The notes beneath the pieces were generated by a model that did not search any database, was not told the DNA's origin, and saw only the letters and a program-made list of their open reading frames with translations. A stretch of DNA of 64,000 nt from Malachius bipustulatus (taxonomy: Eukaryota; Arthropoda; Insecta; Coleoptera; Melyridae), in assembly GCA_910589415.1 (NCBI GenBank), contig OU342634.1, positions 558,001-622,000 of the forward strand, given 5' to 3'. Below, one piece after another: positions 11,141 through 22,762 of the stretch. The position numbers and the translations under genes were made by a program. Within the stretch, counting starts at the first letter, position 1. Every line of letters starts with the position of its first letter.

Positions 11141-11599
11141 GGAACTCAGTGTATGATAATATTTACAGAAACATAATAATATATAGTTATATGGCAACAA
11201 TAATTAAGTCTAGTATTAATTGGTGTGGCAATGACTATAAATCAAGAAAAAATAGTAAAAACATCAGTAATCACCCATGTGAGCACGAACTGCAGCCTGC
11301 GGAGACAAGAGCAAATTTAAGATTGAATTTATCAATACAAATAAAAATAGTATACTATAACGTAGCAAAATAATAATTTCAGTATCCTTTCGCAGCGATT
11401 CTCCTCCAGTCCCAGAGGCGTGAGGTAATCTGAATTATTAGTAAAATAAGTTTAAATTAATTGCCTTGGCTCAAACTGCTCCTAACCTAAACATACAGTG
11501 GCATATTATGAAATTAAACATTAAATATACTGTTCTAATAATCAACCAGATGAAATTTATCATGAAAGCATTAAACTAAATTAAGTTAAATAAATCATA

Positions 11600-12349
11600 A
11601 TCATGGCCAAATCAGTCGTAATCAATGTACAAGAGGCTTCAATCGGTATCACGTATTCAGCTGACAACAGCGGCGTTGAGTTGATCTTCGGTGGTGACAT
11701 ATTTAACGGCGTCTCCCACTTTAACCTATATGCGACCCCTATTCGTCCAGCAATCATTTCCGAATTTTTCTTTGACTAGCTTGAAAATTTTTCTGCGTCT
11801 AGGGGACACCACCTCCGCCAGTGAGATACTGGTGCCCTTCAGTTGCCTCTTAGCCTTGAAAACCTTTTCTTTCAGCCACACACAAACGAACTCGACCATT
11901 ATCGGGCGCTTACTTTTATCAGTTTTTTTTGCCGCTTCGATAGCAGCTGGATATTTCTCTGTGTCTTCAACATTATATGCATACGTGAATCTATGATTTT
12001 TATTACTAAACTCAAAAATTTATCTTCAGAATCTTGTTCTTTAATCCCGAACATACCTAATTATTTTATTTCTATTTGCTTGCTGCAAACAACTGTCGAA
12101 TGGGTTTTCAGCTGACACCAGTTGATCGCGAAGTTCATCTACCTGAGATTGAATAGCTTCCAGTTGATTATTTACTTCCGCTTTAAATAGATCAACCCTA
12201 TGCATGATGGAGTCCAATGTGACTTCATTGGCATCATTCGTGGGTGTTTTAATCCTAGTTATTTCATCCTTAAACCGTCCAATCTCTTCAACGAAATGAA
12301 TCTTTAAATCGTTTACCTTAGCATCCAGATCTTTAATTGTCTTCGCCAT
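11600..12349 (-). pseudogene. ORF1 of LINE 2, coiled-coil RNA-binding protein (decayed)
   Basis: Translation from the ATG at 12349 (MAKTIKDLDAKVNDL) gives a coiled-coil segment of about 100 residues with heptad-like Leu/Ile/Val, ending at a stop at 12041. Beyond it, at 11640-12040, pieces in other frames look like the RNA-binding C-terminal part of a LINE ORF1, for example GTSISLAEVVSP and RRRKIFKLVKEKFG. At least one frameshift separates them. ORF1 proteins coat LINE RNA. The arrangement of ORF1 then endonuclease on the minus strand supports the call. Family is uncertain beyond a coiled-coil ORF1. Confidence 0.6.
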
Positions 12350-12884
12350 AGTTATCACTCAGCAACAATGCACAGGACCAAAGTTACACAGAAATTTTAC
12401 TATTCACAAGGTATTAGTTTACTGATTGACAGAAAGCAAATACAACAATTATACCACTATTTAAACCAACTTTATAACCGATTATTCAGGAGCACGTCGC
12501 TGTTATCAGTTCAGCGACATCGGTAAAAATTGTTTATCACATCGTAAAATATCACAGGTAATTCTGCTGAATTCGTATTAAAAACGTTTCAAATAACAAA
12601 CCGTAATCAGTATTTAGTGCGTCACTGTCACTGACAGTAGCCGATCAACTGGATGAAAATCTTATCGTATCAATCTAAGTGTATCAAGACGCAAGCTGTA
12701 TTTCCGTCTCACTCTCGCTCATCTTTTTAGAATTGCTGACGATTTAAACGTATTTCTGACAATACGTCCCATTTTAACTCGATTGACTATGCAATGCAAT
12801 AGAAGGAGTAAGAAACATAACGAGATGATGTATCCTTAGTTATCACAACAGACAACACTCAGTGTACAGACTATGACTGTTTGA
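12350..12884 (-). other. Probable 5' UTR/promoter region of LINE 2
   Basis: Non-coding sequence upstream of LINE 2 ORF1. It ends where a fragment of an inverted-repeat family begins at about 12885. No TATA box is convincing, which is usual for LINE internal promoters. Confidence 0.35.
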
Positions 12885-13350
12885 CGTTTTAAAAATTTCC
12901 AAGACCGACTAGATCAGTTTTTATAGTCAACTTTGTTTTTTCTTATGGCCGCCCCATTTTTTTATCTCATTGGGTATAAAAAAAAGTCAATGAAACCATA
13001 AAGCTCTTAAATTTGGAAAACAAAAATAATAAATTTTCTTCTCTTTTTTATGAATTATTTCACAGAATTTTTTTGCAGAAAAAAAAGAATAAAATTTATT
13101 ATTTTTGTTTTACAAATTTAAAAGCTTTATGGTCCCATTATGGAACCTACAAAAATTACAAAACTCACAAAAAAACTAATTATTTATTTTCAACACTAAA
13201 AAAGATTTCGATGAAATAAGAAATGTGGAGTTTTCAGTTTTTTTCAGGAACGACTGAAGTTATTCCAGTTTTTGTTTCTGATTCTTAATCAGTATCAAAT
13301 TGTGCACATTTTTTGTGATAAACTAACCCTGTATCTCGCCCTGTATCTTT
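12885..13350. mobile_element. Degraded copy of inverted-repeat family C
   Basis: It shares the family motifs gaccgactagatc, gtcaactttg and cttatggccgcc with the copy at 17769-18764. Its two halves pair, with aaattttc... arms around 13060. The left terminus is missing. Confidence 0.6.
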
Positions 13351-13570
13351 TACGATTCACGATATAAATATTGGGAGCCACGAAATAGTCATGACCCTGT
13401 ATATTTAAGTTAAACAAAAGTTTTTTTTCTGACAGGTTGTATTGTGTACTAGACGACATGTACTATTATTGAAAATCAAAAACGACATCCAAGGTACTAC
13501 GCAACATAAGTTAACATGGGGTGTAAATTTTAACATGTATACAGTGATTGCCAAAAAGTTGGCATCATAT

Positions 13571-14109
13571 TGTTAAGGGTCTCACACTTATAATATCGGA
13601 TTTAAATTTAAAGCCTGCAAATGTCTTTAGTCTCTAACACAAATACAACTTATTAACTTATAACCTCTAAATCTAACTAATCAGCTGTCCTCTTATCTCC
13701 ACACACTACAGATTTTACACCACTTGTCTGTAAATACTTCACTTCTGTTTTCTACTTCACACTTCACAATTTACTTATTGTCACTTTACTCTATGTCTCC
13801 CTTATGATACTTCAGCTTTCACGTTCAACACACGACTGACTCCTAGAGCGCCGACAGCTCCGCTTTTATATCCCTGGTTGTGAAGTCTCGAAATGTCAGA
13901 TAGTTCACGAACAGTAGAACACGGAATCATTCTGGTATTTAATAAAACTGTCCACATTGGTGGGCAATGTGTCATTCTTGTTGTATGATTAGAATTGTCG
14001 CGAAAGAGTCATTTCCTTGAATGGCTGAGTCATCATAAAAATTGAGGAAGTAAACAAACAAAAATATGTGTCTGGAATTGTTCGCGACTGTGTTTGTGTC
14101 TCCTATACA
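13571..14109 (-). repeat. Solo LTR inside the left arm of element F
   Basis: In minus orientation it runs from TGTATAGGAG to CCCTTAACA (539 bases), with ATATAAAAG at 13864-13872 as TATA box. No internal region follows. The flanking F arm continues after elements A and B, so this is a solo LTR left by recombination. ATAT occurs at both sides of the disrupted F arm, but the exact duplication is blurred by A and B. Confidence 0.6.
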
Positions 14110-14111
14110 TA

Positions 14112-14751
14112 CAGTGTGACCCATTTGTTCTTGAAACACCCTGTAGAATCTTAATTAATGGTGAGATTTTAAAGAAATTTCTTTTAAATCATAGAGCTTG
14201 ATAAACTATGTTTTGGGAGCAAAAAGCGTCTCATTCCTACAAAATCCAAGGCCTACTAGATCAGTGTTTACTAGGTACTTCAATTTTTTAATTATAATTA
14301 TTTATTTATTTATTTATTTTTTTATTATTTTTTTTTCTTTTTTTTATTTTTTTTTTACTTTTTTTTACTTTTTTAATTTTAATTTTTACTAGGATAGCTT
14401 TTGACTTTTTTCAAATTAATTTATGAAAATTCGGAGTATTATTATGAATTTCTAAAATAACTACAAGATCCTTTTTACTCTGACATTTTCAATAAAATTT
14501 AGTACAGTACCGTTTTGAGGGCTGGTGAATCCCGTGGCAAGCCCAGTTTTTTTCTAAAAAAATCGCTAATATGAATTTTTGAGATTTTACAAGTAAACAC
14601 TGATCTAGTAGGCCCTGGATTTTGTAGGAATGAGACGCTTTTTGCTCCCAAAATATAGTTTATCAAACTCTATGATTTAAAAGATTTTTTTTTTAATCGC
14701 ACCATAAATTAAGATTCTACAGGGTGTTTCAAGAACAAATGGGTCACACTG
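14112..14751. mobile_element. Inverted-repeat element A (TA target)
   Basis: Ends are CAGTGTGACCCATTTGTTC and its inverse, flanked by TA on both sides. The arms are about 170 bases and the centre is T/A-rich (tttatttattt run at 14300-14380). No coding capacity is seen. It touches element B across a shared TATA. Confidence 0.85.
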
Positions 14752-14755
14752 TATA

Positions 14756-15434
14756 CCGTGTGTCCCCGGATCGACTTTAAAAGAGGAAAAACTTTTTTGT
14801 TTTTGATTTCTCAGAAAATTTCACTCTTCATGATCTGGCCTGCTTGATTTCAAATCCCCAAAACAAAAGTTACTTTTTAGGTAACTCGAACGGTTCTTGA
14901 GATAATATAATTTTTCTTTATTAATTGGAATTTTTTTCATAATATGTAATTTAATTTTTTCTGAAGAAATTCAAATAATCGTAACATGAAATGAAATTCT
15001 CAAAAAGGACAACTATTAATTTTCTATTCGAATAATGCTCCTCCTTTTTCTGCACAGATTGACAGATTTCAATGCGAGCTTTCCCAGTTCCGTAACATTG
15101 AATTAGATAAATTCTTTGTTGTAAAGTCAACATTATAGCATACAGTAGATTAATTAGCAGTTCAATTGATTTGTTAGATTTGACAACTGCTGTCAGTGTT
15201 GTTTTTCAATGAAATCATCATACCAAGCTTACGTCTAAAAATTACGAAAAAAAATTCAAGTGCAATTATTGAAGAAAAATTATATTATCTCAAGAACCGT
15301 TCGAGTTACCTAAAAAGTAACTTTTGTTTTGGGGATTTGAAATCAAGCAGGCCAGATCATCAAGAGTGAAATTTTCTGAGAAGTCAAAAACAAAAAAGTT
15401 TTTCCTCTTTTAAAGTCGATCCGGGGACACACGG
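14756..15434. mobile_element. Inverted-repeat element B with transposase N-terminal remnant
   Basis: Ends are CCGTGTGTCCCCGGATCGAC and its inverse, flanked by TA. The arms are about 160 bases and almost perfect. The centre, on the minus strand from 15133, begins MLTLQQRIYLIQCYGTGKA, which resembles the start of the DUF4817 helix-turn-helix of insect Tc1/mariner-like transposases. The similarity fades within about 30 residues. So B is an internal-deletion derivative of an autonomous transposon. Confidence 0.8.
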
Positions 15435-15862
15435 TATAATATGAAAAAAAAATTATTTTTGACTTGTCAAAAAAATATGAGAATAAAAAATCTTCACTTC
15501 CTTGAAAACTTATTTTGCCGTAATCAGATATACAGAGTGATCCTTACTTATCCAGAAAATAGCTTTTTCTAAATAGTGAGAATCATAAAAGTGCTATTTT
15601 TCGAAAACTAATCAAGATTTCGATTTGATTTTGGTATAATTTGTCAGTTTCAGCCTACTTGATAGTCTCGTAATCCAAAAACACAAAAAAAGACACTTTC
15701 GAATATTTTTTTCAAAACAGCTTTTTAATTTTTTTTGGAAATATTTTCTAATTTTGATTAGACTGGATTTCAAATTGCAACATTTTTTAAATGTAAGCTT
15801 TCAAGATCTGATATTGTAATGGACCATGAACATTGTTAATTATTACTTCACATTTCTTTACA

Positions 15863-16409
15863 TCGGTTGAAAAGGGTTTGTTGGGATTTCATTGCACCTT
15901 TTATGACATGGCAACCTTGCCAACCCCGCATCGGCAGGCATGGTCCATCCGACCTTGACCATCGGTGCGGGGTAGGGAGAAAAAGGGCTTGGACGGCTCA
16001 AAACATACCCGCCAGCAGGGACTGCGTTGCGCACTGTGATGCAAGCAATACCTTCGAAGTTCGAAGTGTCGGGAGCAGCATCTCTCTTGTAATAAATATT
16101 ATTGTGATCATTATAATCATTTAATAAACTCACGATTTTTTCTTCAACTGATCAAGGTCACCGAGATAACCGTGCGGGCCGATCAAAGGCCGTGAACCGG
16201 GCAAATCAAACATCAGCCGCAAAGGGCTGAATAATCTTGGTACCGTGGCCGGGACAAGAGGCCCTACATAATAATTTAGTCAACCCTTTCGGATTCACGC
16301 GATTAACAAACGAACAGGGATATTTTATGACAAATTTGACTTTTTTGATGCAGTTCGCTTTTAATTTCTTTAATTGTTTTATTAAATTGAATAATTTAAG
16401 TGATTATAA
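15863..16409. other. Unclassified GC-rich patch between nested elements
   Basis: 15890-16300 is richer in GC than its surroundings and contains hairpins such as ccccgca/tgcgggg (15932-15975). It lacks a convincing ORF or terminal repeats. It could be a LINE UTR or SINE-like sequence. I do not recognise it. Confidence 0.3.
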
Positions 16410-16699
16410 TGCCCGGTTTCACCAACAGTAAATAAGACCTTATTCATAGAATAAACTTATTCATTTGTTAAAAAAGGGCAACTTCTGTTTCACCAAACAC
16501 GAATAGCTCTATTCTATGAATAAATCTGCAAATAAACTAACCAGCCAAATAGTTCCAGTTAACGTCTCTATTCGTGGTTTAATAACCCCAATTTCCCTTC
16601 GGCAGTCCTACAACACTGGTTAACGTGAGAAATACTCTAAACTTAATCTTAGGGCCGGTTGTTCAAACGTAAATTAAAAATTTTCAGATAATAATTATA

Positions 16700-17560
16700 T
16701 TAATTAAGTTTAATTTTATTCAGACAGGACCAAGAGTGTATTATATCCAAGTCCTCTTGTAAGAGGAGTTGATCATTATCATTTAAAACCCTATTGAAAA
16801 TTTTTATGTCATCTGCATAGATTAACACTTTGACGAACTTTAGTTCCATACATACATCGTTAACAAAAAGTATGAAAAGCAGAGGACCAAGGTGTGACCC
16901 CTGCGGGACACCGGATAAAGCAACGAAGGTGTCAGAGAGGTTGCCCTTTACTCTGACCTGCAATTCTCTGTTAGAGAGGTATGACAGAACCCATTTCAGG
17001 GTTCCTCCACTTAACCCAAACAACGAGAGCTTATAAACAAGTAAGTTATGATTGACCAAGTCAAAGGCTTTAGCGAAATCTAAATATACTGCATCTACTT
17101 GTTTAACAGTGTTAATCGTTTGATCACTAAACACCTCAGAAATGAAATTATTATAAAAAATAAGATTTGTCAGTATTGATCTGCCTTTAACAAATCCATG
17201 TTGATTTTCTACAATGAATAACAAACAAATTTCACTGAGAAGATCTGCCATTATAAGATCAAATATTTTTCAAATAGTACCAATAATGGCAATGGGTCTA
17301 TAGTTCAATACATCCTGTTTATTGCCCGACCTATGGATAGGCGTTATGAACGACTTCTTCCATATGCTCGGCATATGTCCAGAGATCAATGACTGTCTAT
17401 ACAGCAAATGAAGAGGTTCAACAATAGAGGCAATACAATTTTTAACAAAATACGCAGTTAGTCCATCCGGGCCAACAGTGTTTTTATCTTCGAGATTTTT
17501 TATTGCATAATGCTATTTCATCAAAACTTATAGGTAGTGAAATCAAGATCATCATTTTAG
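16700..17560 (-). pseudogene. Reverse transcriptase domain of LINE 1
   Basis: The well-preserved part (17251-16700) contains HGFVKGRSILTNL, then VYLDFAKAFDLVNH (first catalytic Asp), then SGVPQGSHLGPLLF, then LIYADDIKIF (catalytic Asp pair). These are RT motifs in the order of jockey/CR1-type LINEs. The upstream stretch 17260-17560 is full of stops but still resembles the N-terminal RT region. The frame ends at 16700, before the thumb, so the 3' part is lost next to element G sequence. RT copies LINE RNA at the nicked target. Confidence 0.85.
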
Positions 17561-17580
17561 TGCTAGTTGGTGGTAAAAAG

Positions 17581-17766
17581 ATGAAAGTGACTTGAGGTAA
17601 ACAAATTCAAAATTTTTAGCAAACATATTACAGACTTCTTTACAGTTATTACTATAGTATCACCATGCAAAAACATCTCCTCAGGGATGTCATTGGATTC
17701 AGATAATTTATTTACATAGCTCCAAAAGTGTTTAGCACTTTTAGATGACCTGCTTTCAATTTTGTC
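17581..17766 (-). pseudogene. LINE 1 endonuclease-RT linker, second half
   Basis: Reads KIESRSSKSAKHFWSYVNKL and then SNDIPEEMFLHGD, the stretch that precedes RT in these LINEs. It continues directly the piece ending at 19499 once elements C and D are taken out. Confidence 0.7.
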
Positions 17767-17768
17767 TA

Positions 17769-18764
17769 CAGGGTGCACCATGTATCCTTCTCTATATTGC
17801 TATCTCCTGAACGCTGAGAGATACAGGGTTGGTTACATTAGAGAAAAGATGCGCAGTTTTGTGGCCATCTCGAATTCGTCAAAACATGCAAGATATCTGT
17901 GACCGTTCCTGAAATATCCTGAAAAAACTGAAAAATCGAGATTTCTTATTTTCGTCATATCTTTTTTATTATTGGAAATTAATAAATATTTTTTTGTAGG
18001 CTTACATAAACCGTTAAGAGCTATCCATCTGATATTTCAAAAATTTTCAAGGCCTACTAGATCCAAGAGTTTTCACAGTTAACTTTCGTTTTTCTTATGG
18101 CCGCCATATTATTTTTTTATATCGTTACATTTGAAAAAAATAATGGAAACCAACAATTAATAAACTTCAAAAAAAAATTTCAAATTTTTATTCTTCTTTT
18201 TTCAAAGAAAAACCTAAAAAAATCGTCGAAAAACATCAACATTTGTGAAATGCGCGCCGAAATAGTGCTTGCCTTATGGTTTTTTAATTCATCTATGAAA
18301 TTCGGTCTAAAAATGTGTCTTTTTTGTAAAGAAAAAAGAAGAATAAAAAAATTTTAAATTTATTTTTTGAAGTGTAACAATTTTTAGTTTTTATGATTTT
18401 TTTTATACCGAACAACATAAAAAACAATATGGTGGCCGTAAGAAAAACGAAAGTTGACTATGAAAATTCTGGTATCTAGTCGGCTTTGAAAATTTTTGAA
18501 ATGTCAGATGCGTAACTCTTGACGACTTATGTAAGCCTACAAAAAATTATTTATTAATTTCCAATAATAAAAAAGATATGACCAAAATAAGAAATCTCGA
18601 TTTTTCAGTTTTTTCAGGATATTTCAGGAACGGTCACAGATATCTTGTATGTCTCGACGGAATCGAGATGGCCACAAAATTGCGCTCCTTTGGACTTGTT
18701 TAACCGACCCTGTATCTGTTAGCGTTAGGAGATAGCAATATAGAGAAGAATATATGGTGCACCC
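17769..18764. mobile_element. Inverted-repeat element C, type copy
   Basis: The left end is CAGGGTGCACC after TA. The right end is GGTGCACCCT with the final G missing. Arms of about 400 bases pair across a central loop. The terminal motif recurs about 54 bases inside each end (17824 and 18712). Four more partial copies occur in the window. Confidence 0.85.
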
Positions 18765-18766
18765 TA

Positions 18767-19496
18767 CACCGTGTTTTATATTAAGTCGGCACTATTGCTA
18801 ACTTCGTTATTATTTAACCTAGAAAGTCGGTTAAATTAGCAAACTAGTATTTTTTCTCCTGAATAAAATGGCGAAAGCAAAAAAACAATTGAACATCGCG
18901 TTTTCGAGATATTTAAAAAAATGTAATTTTTTTAATGGAACACCCTGGTATATTTTTAGATGGATTGGTTGCAAATTTTTTTTAAAGGAAAAAGTCTCTA
19001 TGCACTATGATCCTAAAATAATAAAATTTTACAACACAAACAAGTTCTGTTATTTGTTTATGTAAAATTAAATCCTTTTCAAGGTAACAACTCTTATTTT
19101 TAGTGTATTTTTTTATTGAAAAATACACTATTGAGGACGACATAATTTTTTTACCTTACATTAAGTAGGTACACTAAATTACAATAATTGTCGCAGCCTA
19201 CTTTTGGAGTAATAAAATAATGAATAATTAATGAATTTATTATTTTAGGATCATAGTGCATAAAGACTTTTTCCTTTAAAAAAAATTTGCAACCCATCCA
19301 TCTAAAAATATACAGGGTGTTCCATTAAAAAAATTACATTTTTTTAAATATCTCGAAAACGCGATGTTCAATTGTTTTTTTGCTTTCGCCATTTTATTCA
19401 GGAGAAAAAATACTACTAGTTTGCTAATTTAACCGACTTTCTAGGTTAAATAATAACGAAGTTAGCAATAGTGCCGACTTAATATAAAACACGGTG
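18767..19496. mobile_element. Inverted-repeat element D, abutting C
   Basis: Ends are CACCGTGTTTTATATTAAG and its inverse, flanked by TA (18765-18766 and 19497-19498). The left TA is also the TA expected at the right end of C, so D entered exactly at the edge of C. Arms are about 190 bases and nearly perfect, with no transposase remnant recognised. Confidence 0.85.
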
Positions 19497-19498
19497 TA

Positions 19499-19995
19499 CT
19501 TATATGCCGCTTTATCAATCCTGGACTGCCGAATACACATGCCCCTAAGCCTCTTAAACTGAATACCATCACTAGGAACCCCAAAACTAAACCATTGCTT
19601 ATGAATTTTTTTCTTATTAATAATATTCGAGACCAGTGTGCTAGAGTACCAAGACGGATAGGTATTTGGTGATTTAGCTTTCACTGGAACATGTTCCTGT
19701 ATCAACTCGTTTAATACAGTATGAAATTTATCCGCATTGGACTCCACACAACTACCCTCAAATGCTTCTATCCAATCTATGTTTGATAACTTAGCATTAA
19801 TTGCATTGTAATCAGCATTTCGAAAAATATTATTATAAAAATAACATATTCATCAACACTGCAGAATTTTCTCGAACCAGGCTTGTCAGCACATGAACAG
19901 ACGGCCAAAAGATCATCGGGAGCTTCACTGTAGTTAGTCCATAGGGTTTCACGGAGATTATAATCACCAAGGATCAAGAACTCTGATTCTTTATG
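19499..19995 (-). pseudogene. LINE 1 late endonuclease and linker, first half
   Basis: ESEFLILGDYNLRETLW (19930-19995) contains the GDYN motif of the endonuclease. KFHTVLNELIQEHVPVKAKS and YPSWYSSTLVSNIINKKK follow as linker. A frameshift lies near 19800. It joins the N-terminal endonuclease at 24790 across element E. Confidence 0.75.
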
Positions 19996-21244
19996 TACAG
20001 GGTGTCCGGGAAAATGTGGGAAATCTCTCGGAATCAGATAGAACTTAAAAAAAAAAGATGACAAGCTCCCATAATTTTTTTTCCTAGCGGCCCTCTTTTT
20101 ATTTCATAATCAATAAAAAATTTCATAAGTGGGTTCAACAATCGTAGTTCTATAGTAAAGGCCATAGATATTATGCAGTGTGGGTAGCATAGGGCAATGC
20201 ATTTTAAATGGGTAAAAAAATGACAGAGTTGTCAGCTCAATGCAAGCAGTGGCACAGGTTCATATAAAAAAATTAAAATCGAAAGGAAATTGACATTTCT
20301 ATTCTCAGGATTTCTAGACAAAAATAATTGAGGTTCTGTTGAAATGACAAAAAGTATTAATTTTTTGATGTTTCTATAACGTATAGACTGAATATTGCAA
20401 TGCTTGTAGGGTACGTATTGCTTTTACATTATAAAAATATTATTTGAACACATTCGTTATTTAAACAGATAGGTAAAATAAAAGTTGTGCTTGTTAATAA
20501 AATTTTATTTCTTGCTACTTTATTGATGACTTTATTATTTTATCGTGGCTTTATTTATCTATTAGGGAAGTGGCTATATCATTTTTGATAGATAGGCAGG
20601 TATACTGCCTTCGCATTTTATATACAGGGTGTCTCTGAAAGGTGCGGAAAAAAAGCTACCACAAATTCCTGAGGCCTAAATAAGCCGATCTAACCCAATT
20701 TATCTCCGTCCAAAAGTGGATGATTTCGGAGATACAGGGTGTCAAAAGTTCAATTTGGTTTCCGTTTTTCTTAAATAACTTTTTTAATAATTGGTATATT
20801 TTCACAATATTCGGCTGAAGGGGCTTTTGTGGGGTGAAAAATTAAAAACTGCAATCATTTTTATTGTAAAATTTAGAGGGCGCCACCTGCGGTACCTTGA
20901 ACACATTCAAAACGAACTATCTTTTTTGGGCCACTCTGTATTTAACTTTTAAATAAAAATTCTTATTCTCCAACGTCTTTTACCAAAAAAAGGCATACGT
21001 GGTAAGAGTTGATTTGAGCAGCCGTTTCTGAGATATCTGGATTTAAGAAAATCACTACGTGCATGGCCAGGCCTAAGTAAGTAATTGTATTGATTGAACA
21101 CAATTTGAAGCAAAGGCGTTGAATTAAAATAACTGTCACTGAAAGCTACAAAAAAACGACTAGGTACATAAATGTGGATTTAACTTTATAGGTACTTTAG
21201 TTAAAACAGTCAATAAGAGATTTATCAACAACAAAAATTTAGTT

Positions 21245-22364
21245 TAATTTAATAAAAAAAAATGCTTTTATCAAATGTTCAAAATGATCTCCATTTTCGT
21301 GTATACAAAGATTTATACGTTTTAAAAAATTAAACTGAACTCTTTGAAGCATTTCGTGATCATTTTTAAAAACGTCCATTCCGGTTTCAATACGTTTCCT
21401 TAATTAACCTTCTGTATTTACTATGGCCTAGAAGACACAAGGGTTTTCAAAGTTCCCCATAAAAAGTAATCCATCGGTGTCATAGCAGGCGATCGAGCTG
21501 GCCAACTTGTGGGTGCATCATTGGCTCTACCTATCCATCTATTTGGATACTGTTCGCTCAAATAATTACGTACATTTATCGAAAAATGTGGAGGAGCACC
21601 GTCATGCATAAACCACATTCATCTTTGAAGTTCCAAAGGCAGGGGATCAAACAAGTGTGGTAATTCGTTTTGCAGATGTTCCAAATAATTTTCGCCGTTA
21701 AGTCGAGGTGGTAAAATGACAGGACCAATTATGAAAGTGTCTATGATTCCTGCCCACACATTGATCTTAAACTCATGCTGATAATGGCTTACTTTTGATA
21801 AGTAATGGCTTACTTTAATCGCATGAGGATTTTCTCCAGCATAGACATGTACATTGTGCAAATTAGTTATGCCACTCCGCGTGAAACAGGCTTCATCTGT
21901 GAATAAAATTCCTTGTGTAAAGTTCCTATCCTGATTCTTCTTGGAAATGAACCGGCAGAAAGCTAGACGTGGTTCATAATCATGGGGTAAAAGGTCTTAT
22001 ACCCGTTCAACATGAAATGGGTGCAGTAACTGTTCTCTGGTCACCCTGTTAACAGTATCTTTGCATACACCTAGCTCTAAGCGCAATCGTCTGGTGCTGA
22101 GTTTAGGATTTTCTTCAATCCTATTTAAAATATCTTCCTCAACCTCTGGAGTTCTTATCGTACGTGCACGACCTTAATTAATAGAAACAGGCGTAAACCT
22201 ACCTGTTTCACGAAGACGTCTTTCATTAAAGGTTTTATGGTTTGGTAAACGACGATTCGGAAATCGTTCACTGATAATCTGCAAGATTCTAAACCATTTC
22301 CTTGGCAATATCCAAAAACCAATAACATATCGTTCATTTCTTCATTAGTATACTGTACGGCCAT
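21245..22364 (-). pseudogene. Tc1/mariner-like transposase with DUF4817 N-terminus, decayed
   Basis: Starts at the ATG at 22364 (MAVQYTNEEMNDMLLVFGYC), a DUF4817-type helix-turn-helix. The catalytic DDE/D core is recognisable: FTDEACFTRSG (about 21885), HDGAPPHF (about 21600) and SPAMTPMDYFLWG (about 21455). I count 43 residues between the second and third acidic residues. The C-terminus ends with a CIHENGDHFEHL-like motif near 21260. Damage includes frameshifts near 22160, in-frame stops at 21619 and 21421, and a 21-base tandem duplication at 21782-21823 that repeats KVSHY. It cannot be active. Transposases of this kind excise and insert the element at TA. Confidence 0.85.
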
Positions 22365-22457
22365 TACTAAACTAAATTTGTTTTTTAGATTCGATTTGAC
22401 ACCAATTACTTACTTGCTTTATAGTGACAGTGATCTCGTTGATGTAAATTCGTTAAG

Positions 22458-22762
22458 TGGGTCCCGTGGTGTAGTGGATAGAGCGTTCGTCCACCAGCCG
22501 GTAAACCTTGGTTCGAAACTCACCAGCAGCCGAAAAGTATTTGTTGTGCTACACTCGAGCCAAAATCGGGATGCACCTTGTGGAAGGCAATGGAAAAGCA
22601 CCGCATAGTACTCTGCCTCGTAATACTTCTCAAATAGTGCCTTTCTCGGACTCTTCCGATAAAAAGGGTGGCCCCAAAAGAGTGAACTTCAACAGTACGC
22701 GCACCACAGGCATATGTGAGAGGTAGCTCACACCTGAAACCTGGTATGGCCTTTAAGTAAAA
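22458..22762 (+). mobile_element. tRNA-derived SINE, copy 1
   Basis: The head carries an A box TGGTGTAGTGG (22467-22477) and a B box GGTTCGAAACT (22510-22520), spaced as in a tRNA-type RNA polymerase III promoter. A body of about 200 bases ends near ggtatggcctttaag. The second copy (44272-44589) shares head, body and end, so this is a SINE family rather than a tRNA gene. By eye the head is closest to tRNA-Arg. Confidence 0.85.

Noticed and set aside
15890..16300. rRNA or R2-type LINE fragment
   Set aside because: GC-rich, but I could not match it to rRNA and found no coding frame.
22458..22530. Functional tRNA gene
   Set aside because: A and B boxes are present but a SINE body follows and the same composite recurs at 44272-44589.
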